From Mediterranea massiliensis (lineage in GTDB: Bacteria > Bacteroidota > Bacteroidia > Bacteroidales > Bacteroidaceae), in contig NZ_LT635839.1 in NCBI RefSeq assembly GCF_900128475.1, forward strand, positions 724,807 through 788,806: a DNA stretch of 64,000 nt. The letters are read 5' to 3'. The position numbers and the translations under genes are program-made. The notes below the pieces were generated by a model. That model was given only the letters and a program-made list of their open reading frames with translations, ran no database searches and had not been told where the DNA came from. Of the stretch, positions 59,669 to 64,000 are shown piece by piece (within the stretch, counting starts at the first letter, position 1; each line of letters starts with the position of its first letter).

Positions 59669-61516
59669 TTATGTCTTTTTCAGCGCTTTCACCCATATCC
59701 GGTAGCCATCTTCGTTGAGGTGCAGGCCGTCGGTGGTCAGCTCCTTGCGCAGGACGTTCGTTCCCTTCTCGGTGAAGAGCGGGAAGAGGTCGATGAAGTC
59801 GATCTGCTGCTCGCAGGCCAGCTCCCGGAGGAGGGCATTGATCTGGGGAACCGTTTCGGTCTTGCCCGTCAGCAGGCGGTAGCGGCCGAAACTCTCGTTG
59901 ATGGGCAGCAGGCTCTGCAGGTAGAGGTGCGTCTGCGGCGACTCGCGGCGGATGCGCTCCACGGTGAGGCGGATGAGGCCGGCGATGCTGTCGGCCGTCA
60001 GTCCGTGGGACACGTCGTTGATGCCTATCAGCAGGAACAGTTTCCTGGGATGGCCGGGCAGAATCTGGTGCAGGCGGTCGTACACGCCCATCACCTCGTC
60101 GCCGATGATGCCGCGGTTCACCACGTGCTTCCAGCCGAGCCGTTGGCCCCAGTCGCCTCCGTTCTCGGTCAGGCTGTTGCCCAGCATCACAATGTCCTGC
60201 GGGGTGACGGGCGGTTCGTCCATGAACTGGAGGAAGCGCCGGTAGTAATGGTCGGTATAGGTGCGCGGGGTGGGCTGGATGGAGGCGGCCACGGCATTGG
60301 CCACCAGCGAACGCAGGCGCACCACGCTGTGCTCGTCCTTGGGATGGACGGCGTTGATGAGCAGGATGACGCTGGTGTCCGTATCGGGGTCAATGACGAT
60401 GCTGGTGCCGGTGTAGCCCGTGTGGCTGTAGGTATGGGGGCCGAAGAGGTCGCCGTTGTTCGAGGCATAGGCCGTGAAGCAGTCCCATCCCAGCGTGCGT
60501 CCCAGCGACGCCACGGCACGGGGCACGGTGCGCATGGCCTGTACGCCCTGCGGGCTGAGGATGCGCCGTCCGTTCCACTCGCCGCCGTTCTGCAGGGCGG
60601 CGCAGAGCAGGGCGATGTCATCGGCACACGAGAAGACACCTGCGTTGCCGCTGATGCCACCGTTCATGATGCGGGCCAGGGGGTCGTGCACTTGTCCGCG
60701 GAGCACTTGTCCGTCGGGCTGCTGTTCGGTGGGGGCCATGAGGCTGGCACCGTCCTGTGCCCATTGGGGCACGTCGTCGGTGTTCACCCAGTGGCCGTCC
60801 TTGTCCTGCCGGCAGGGCAGGTAGTCGGTGTGTTCCATGCCCAGCACGTCGAAGATGTGCTCTTTGGCAAACTGGCGCAGCGACTGGCCGCTGACGGTCT
60901 CGACGATGTGCTGCAGGGTGATGAAGTTGAGGCAGCTGTACTGGAAGTCGGTCTGCGGGCGGAAGTCGCGCGGGCAGGTGGCGATGTATTCCATCAGTCC
61001 GTCCGGATTGGGCTGGCCGTACTGTCGGGCAACTTGGGCCACCGGCGCATAGGACGGCAGTCCCGAGGTGTGGGTCATCAGGTCCTGTATGCGGATGGTC
61101 TGCTTTTCCTTTCCGTCGGCGCTCTGCCAGTCCTTGAAGTGGGGAATGTAGCGGCTGACGGGGTCGAGCATGCGTAGCTTGCCCTGTTCGGCCAGTATCA
61201 TGACGGAGATGGCGGTAGACATGGCCTTGCTGCACGAAGCCATGTCGAACACGGTGTTGGTGGTCATCGGTCCCACTTCGGGCAGCAGGCTCCGGTGTCC
61301 GTAGGCCTTGAGATAGGCCATCTTGCCGTGGCGGACGACGGCAAGCACGGCTCCCGGAATGCCGTCTTCGGCAATGGCCTGTTCGATGGCCCGGTCGGCA
61401 TACGTCAGGTGGCGGCTGCTCATGCCCACCTGTTCGGGGGCTACCCGCTGCAAGGGTTGGGCCGCAGCTGCCTGGATGCCCATGAGCAGGATGAATAACA
61501 AACGGATGGTTTTCAT
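59669..61516 (-). CDS. Beta-lactamase-fold hydrolase fused to SGNH hydrolase
   Basis: 615-residue secreted fusion: signal peptide (ending AAAAQ), a serine beta-lactamase/esterase-fold domain (about 25-420) with S94-C-S-K97 in FDMASCSKAMS and, at the place of the YxN motif, YSCLN, then an SGNH/GDSL-like domain (about 440-615) with MLGNSLTENG, LLIGINDVSHG and the catalytic Asp/His block TTDGLHLNEDGY. It is last of the MurNAc operon. By context it may trim or deacylate muropeptides before uptake; the reaction is not known. Confidence 0.88.
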   Translation of the reverse strand: MKTIRLLFILLMGIQAAAAQPLQRVAPEQVGMSSRHLTYADRAIEQAIAEDGIPGAVLAVVRHGKMAYLKAYGHRSLLPEVGPMTTNTVFDMASCSKAMSTAISVMILAEQGKLRMLDPVSRYIPHFKDWQSADGKEKQTIRIQDLMTHTSGLPSYAPVAQVARQYGQPNPDGLMEYIATCPRDFRPQTDFQYSCLNFITLQHIVETVSGQSLRQFAKEHIFDVLGMEHTDYLPCRQDKDGHWVNTDDVPQWAQDGASLMAPTEQQPDGQVLRGQVHDPLARIMNGGISGNAGVFSCADDIALLCAALQNGGEWNGRRILSPQGVQAMRTVPRAVASLGRTLGWDCFTAYASNNGDLFGPHTYSHTGYTGTSIVIDPDTDTSVILLINAVHPKDEHSVVRLRSLVANAVAASIQPTPRTYTDHYYRRFLQFMDEPPVTPQDIVMLGNSLTENGGDWGQRLGWKHVVNRGIIGDEVMGVYDRLHQILPGHPRKLFLLIGINDVSHGLTADSIAGLIRLTVERIRRESPQTHLYLQSLLPINESFGRYRLLTGKTETVPQINALLRELACEQQIDFIDLFPLFTEKGTNVLRKELTTDGLHLNEDGYRIWVKALKKT

Positions 61517-61541
61517 GTCTTGTCTTGTTGGGTCGGCCGAT

Positions 61542-62360
61542 TTATTTTCCTTCGCGATAGGCGTCCACGGCTTTCTTGACCGAGCCGTGCATCAGCAGCA
61601 GGGCTTTGGCCTTGCCGTAGTCCAGGCCCAGCTCCTCGACCAGCATACGGGTGCCGCGGTCTATCAGCTTCTTGTTGCTCAGCTGCATGTTCACCATCTT
61701 GTTGCCCTTGACGCGGCCCAGCTGGATCATGACCGAGGTGCTGATCATGTTCAGGATCATCTTCTGCCCGGTGCCCGACTTCATGCGCGAACTGCCGGTG
61801 ACGTATTCCGGTCCTACAATCATCTCGATGGGTACGTCGGCTTCGGCGGCCATGGGCGAGTCGGGATTGCTGGTGATGCAGCCGGTCAGGATGCCGTGCT
61901 CGCGGGCCTCGTGCAGGGCGCCGATGACGTAGGGCGTGGTGCCCGATGCGGCGATGCCGATGACGGTGTCCTTGGTGGTGATGTTGCGTTCCACCAGTTC
62001 TTCCCAACCGCGGTGGATGTCGTCTTCAGCGTTCTCCACGGGGTTGCGCAGGGCGGTGTCGCCTCCGGCAATGAGTCCGATGACCAGCGTGTTGGGCATG
62101 CCGAAGGTGGGCGGAATCTCCGAAGCGTCGAGTACGCCCAGTCGGCCGCTGGTGCCGGCTCCCATGTAGAAGATGCGGCCTCCCTGCTTCATGCGGGGCA
62201 CTATCAGGTTGACCAGTTTCTCTATCTGGGGAATCGCTTTCTGTACGGCCAGGGCTACTTTCTGGTCTTCGGTGTTGATGTCTTCCAATATTTCGCGGAC
62301 CGACTTCTTTTCCAAGTCGTTGTAGAGCGAAGGTTGCTCTGAAATCTTGATGAATGCCAT
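61542..62360 (-). CDS. murQ: N-acetylmuramic acid 6-phosphate etherase
   Basis: 272-residue SIS-domain enzyme cleaving the D-lactyl ether of MurNAc-6-P to GlcNAc-6-P plus lactate. Signatures: IFYMGAGTSGRLGVLDASEIPPTFG (with the catalytic Glu of ASE), GIAASGTTPYVIGAL and MKSGTGQKMILNMISTSVMIQLG. It is downstream of an amino-sugar kinase and a transporter-like gene on the same strand, an order seen in the Tannerella forsythia murTKQ cluster. Confidence 0.96.
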   Translation of the reverse strand: MAFIKISEQPSLYNDLEKKSVREILEDINTEDQKVALAVQKAIPQIEKLVNLIVPRMKQGGRIFYMGAGTSGRLGVLDASEIPPTFGMPNTLVIGLIAGGDTALRNPVENAEDDIHRGWEELVERNITTKDTVIGIAASGTTPYVIGALHEAREHGILTGCITSNPDSPMAAEADVPIEMIVGPEYVTGSSRMKSGTGQKMILNMISTSVMIQLGRVKGNKMVNMQLSNKKLIDRGTRMLVEELGLDYGKAKALLLMHGSVKKAVDAYREGK

Positions 62361-62370
62361 ATTCTTTTAA

Positions 62371-62400
62371 TTGGTTAGTGGTTAGCGGTGAAGTGATTAG
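62371..62400. repeat. TTAGTGGTTAG-type intergenic text
   Basis: TTGGTTAGTGGTTAGCGGTG and AAGTGATTAG in the 36 bp gap between murQ and the kinase gene. The same string family occurs as an inverted repeat at 23362-23446. Confidence 0.5.
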
Positions 62401-63233
62401 CTGTGGTAGGCGATGAGGCCTTCCATGGGGCTTTTGAGGATGGTGCCCAGCTGGATGCCCGTCGCTTCGGCGGCCTGTGCCAGCACGTCCTTGTAGTAGT
62501 AGGCTACGGAACCGATGAAGTGGACTTCGTGGTTCTGATAGTCGTACTGCATGACGTTCCGTCTGAGGAACGACTCGAAGCTGTCCAGCACCAGGCGGTG
62601 CAGGCAAGGTTCGTTCAGGTTCTGTGCCAGGAACGGAGAGAGGCTGGCCAGGAAACGGTTGGGGAACGGCTTGCGGTAGACGCGGTCGATGATGTCGGCC
62701 GGCGTCAGGCTGAACTGCCGGAGGAATTTTTCCTTCAGTTCGGGTGTTGTCTGGTTCTTCAGGATGTCGCCCACCAGCAGCTTGCCCAGACAGGCACCGC
62801 TACCTTCGTCGCCCAGGATGAATCCCAGGGGCGATACGTTCTGTACGATCTTCTCCCCGTCGTAGTAGCACGAGTTGGAGCCGGTGCCCATGATGCAGGC
62901 GATGCCCGGACGGTGTCCGCACAGGCTGCGGGCGGCGGCCAGCATGTCGGTGCTTACTTCCACTTCGCCTTTCACCTTCAGGTGGCGCAGGAGGACACGG
63001 CGTACGGTGGCTATCTTGTCGGGAAAGGCACAACCGGCACCGTAGAAGTAGACGGCATCCACTTCCTGGCTCTTCAGTTGGGGCAGAAGGTTGGTGACTA
63101 TCTCGTTGCCGATCTCTTCCTCACTTTGGAAGAAGGGATTGGTACCTTTGGTAAAAATCTGCTGGAGTACTTCTCCATGCTCCACCAAACACCAGTCGGT
63201 TTTGGTAGAGCCGCTGTCTGCTATCAGTATCAT
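62397..63233 (-). CDS. murK: BadF/BadG-family amino-sugar kinase, probable MurNAc kinase
   Basis: 278-residue ASKHA-fold kinase. Phosphate-1 loop ILIADSGSTKTDWCLVE is at the N-terminus, phosphate-2 CIMGTGSNSCYYDG about residue 112, with FILGDEGSGACLGKLL after it. The family holds N-acetylglucosamine kinases and MurK-type MurNAc kinases. The neighbours murQ and the DUF5009 gene favour MurNAc as substrate, since MurQ needs MurNAc-6-P; GlcNAc kinase activity is also possible. Confidence 0.8.
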   Translation of the reverse strand: MILIADSGSTKTDWCLVEHGEVLQQIFTKGTNPFFQSEEEIGNEIVTNLLPQLKSQEVDAVYFYGAGCAFPDKIATVRRVLLRHLKVKGEVEVSTDMLAAARSLCGHRPGIACIMGTGSNSCYYDGEKIVQNVSPLGFILGDEGSGACLGKLLVGDILKNQTTPELKEKFLRQFSLTPADIIDRVYRKPFPNRFLASLSPFLAQNLNEPCLHRLVLDSFESFLRRNVMQYDYQNHEVHFIGSVAYYYKDVLAQAAEATGIQLGTILKSPMEGLIAYHS

Positions 63234-63244
63234 AGTTCTTAAAT

Positions 63245-64000
63245 TTATATCTTGATGTATATTTTCCGTTTATATAATTGGTATCCGATGCACCAGTTGA
63301 TGGCTACAAATATCAGGGCATAGGCCAGGGAGCCGCCTGTGTCGCCGAACAGCGGTTTCAGCATCTGGTCATAGAGCAGTCCGTGGATAGAGATGCTGCC
63401 GTCGCCCCACGGCAGGCGGATGCTGCCGAACAGGATGCCCAGCACACCACCCAGCACGTACATGAACAGCGGATTGACGCCGAACGACTCGAAGAACAGG
63501 CTCCAGCGTTTGTATCCCTTCACATCGATTATCCAGATGAGCAGGGCCAGCAGGCTGGAGGCCAGTCCGCAGGTGGTAAGCACGTAGGTGGGCGACCATA
63601 TCTTCTTGTTGATGGGGCATCCGTAGCTCAGCAGCAGGCCGCTGAAAGTAAGGATGGTGCCTACCAGAAACAGCAGGATGAGGTGCGAGCGGAGTGTCTC
63701 TTCGCGGCTTTGCCCGGCACGGCTCTTGTCGCCCAGCATCATGCGGCCCACACAGAATCCCAGCAGTACGTGAGCAATGGAGGGAATGGTGCTCAGCAGC
63801 CCTTCGGGATCGATGCCGTTGTCCTTGTACATGTGGGCGGGGGTGAGGATGGCGCGGTCTACTACAGACAGGATGTTTGTCTCGTTGTAGGCAAATCCGT
63901 TGCCGCCCATCAGCAGGGCGAAGTATCCCACAAGCAGGGTGACGATGATCCAGGGAATGTAGCGGTGCTTCACGGTGAGGGCAACGATGGACGCGGCGCA
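63245..64000 (-). CDS. murT: DUF5009 membrane protein, MurT-like transporter (5' cut)
   Basis: At least 252 residues with the N-terminus beyond base 64000. It has about seven hydrophobic segments (WIIVTLLVGYFALLMGG, LLSTIPSIAHVLLGFCVGRMM, LILLFLVGTILTFSGLLLSYG and others) and the SPTYVLTTCGLASSLLALLIW signature of the DUF5009/COG4299 group, related to heparan-alpha-glucosaminide acetyltransferases. In T. forsythia, to my recollection, such a protein (MurT) imports MurNAc and is cotranscribed with murK and murQ. The transporter role here is inferred from that order. Confidence 0.7.
   Translation of the reverse strand, partial: CAASIVALTVKHRYIPWIIVTLLVGYFALLMGGNGFAYNETNILSVVDRAILTPAHMYKDNGIDPEGLLSTIPSIAHVLLGFCVGRMMLGDKSRAGQSREETLRSHLILLFLVGTILTFSGLLLSYGCPINKKIWSPTYVLTTCGLASSLLALLIWIIDVKGYKRWSLFFESFGVNPLFMYVLGGVLGILFGSIRLPWGDGSISIHGLLYDQMLKPLFGDTGGSLAYALIFVAINWCIGYQLYKRKIYIKI

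Overview
The window looks like chromosome from a Bacteroidaceae-type member of the Bacteroidetes, with host DNA near 50% G+C. The signs are start sites without Shine-Dalgarno sequences, promoters that fit TTTG/TTG-N19-21-TAnnTTTG, a SusC/SusD pair beside a one-protein hybrid two-component regulator, a glycine-lipid acyltransferase pair, and a eukaryote-like single-chain glycyl-tRNA synthetase. The genus cannot be fixed from this sequence alone.

Layout: 1-9.3 kb (minus strand) is the start of the division and cell wall cluster: rsmH, ftsL-like, ftsI, murE, mraY, murD, ftsW and a 3'-truncated murG. No mraZ precedes rsmH. 9.7-31.4 kb is housekeeping: an ECF sigma factor, two glycine-lipid acyltransferases, dGTPase and dUTPase, a TPR/DUF4292/EnvC-like envelope operon, an M20 peptidase, an acyl-CoA synthetase, a lipoprotein with a PagL-like outer-membrane deacylase, a large M16 protease, peptide release factor 2, and a small operon of a membrane peptide, a CYTH protein and a DUF4010-type membrane protein. 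31.6-34.1 kb is a large TonB-receptor-type barrel.

34.4-40.5 kb is an AT-rich integrated element that abuts tRNA-Leu(UAG). It carries a NUMOD3-like small protein, a rolling-circle-type Rep, a lipoprotein plus outer-membrane barrel cargo operon, an XRE repressor with two matching operators, a small serine recombinase, and a large serine integrase. The integrase lies behind a leader with an 8-codon reading frame, a strong ribosome binding site and an intrinsic terminator. The integrase stop codon lies inside the tRNA gene.

40.5-47.9 kb returns to host genes: tRNA-Leu, S41 peptidase, DUF3316 protein, topoisomerase IV subunit A, glycyl-tRNA synthetase and an FKBP-like lipoprotein. 48.3-59.5 kb is a polysaccharide utilisation locus with a hybrid sensor/AraC regulator, SusC, SusD and a GH20 beta-hexosaminidase. 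Convergent to it, 59.7-64 kb is a MurNAc salvage operon: a DUF5009 transporter-like protein, a BadF-type amino-sugar kinase, MurQ etherase and a beta-lactamase-fold/SGNH fusion. Together the two point to uptake and recycling of peptidoglycan or other HexNAc-rich glycans.

The most unusual pattern is a set of four intergenic arrays (about 9.49, 27.75, 34.15 and 48.0 kb). Each has a 22-23 bp period and most have a short palindromic core, but the core sequence is different at each locus.
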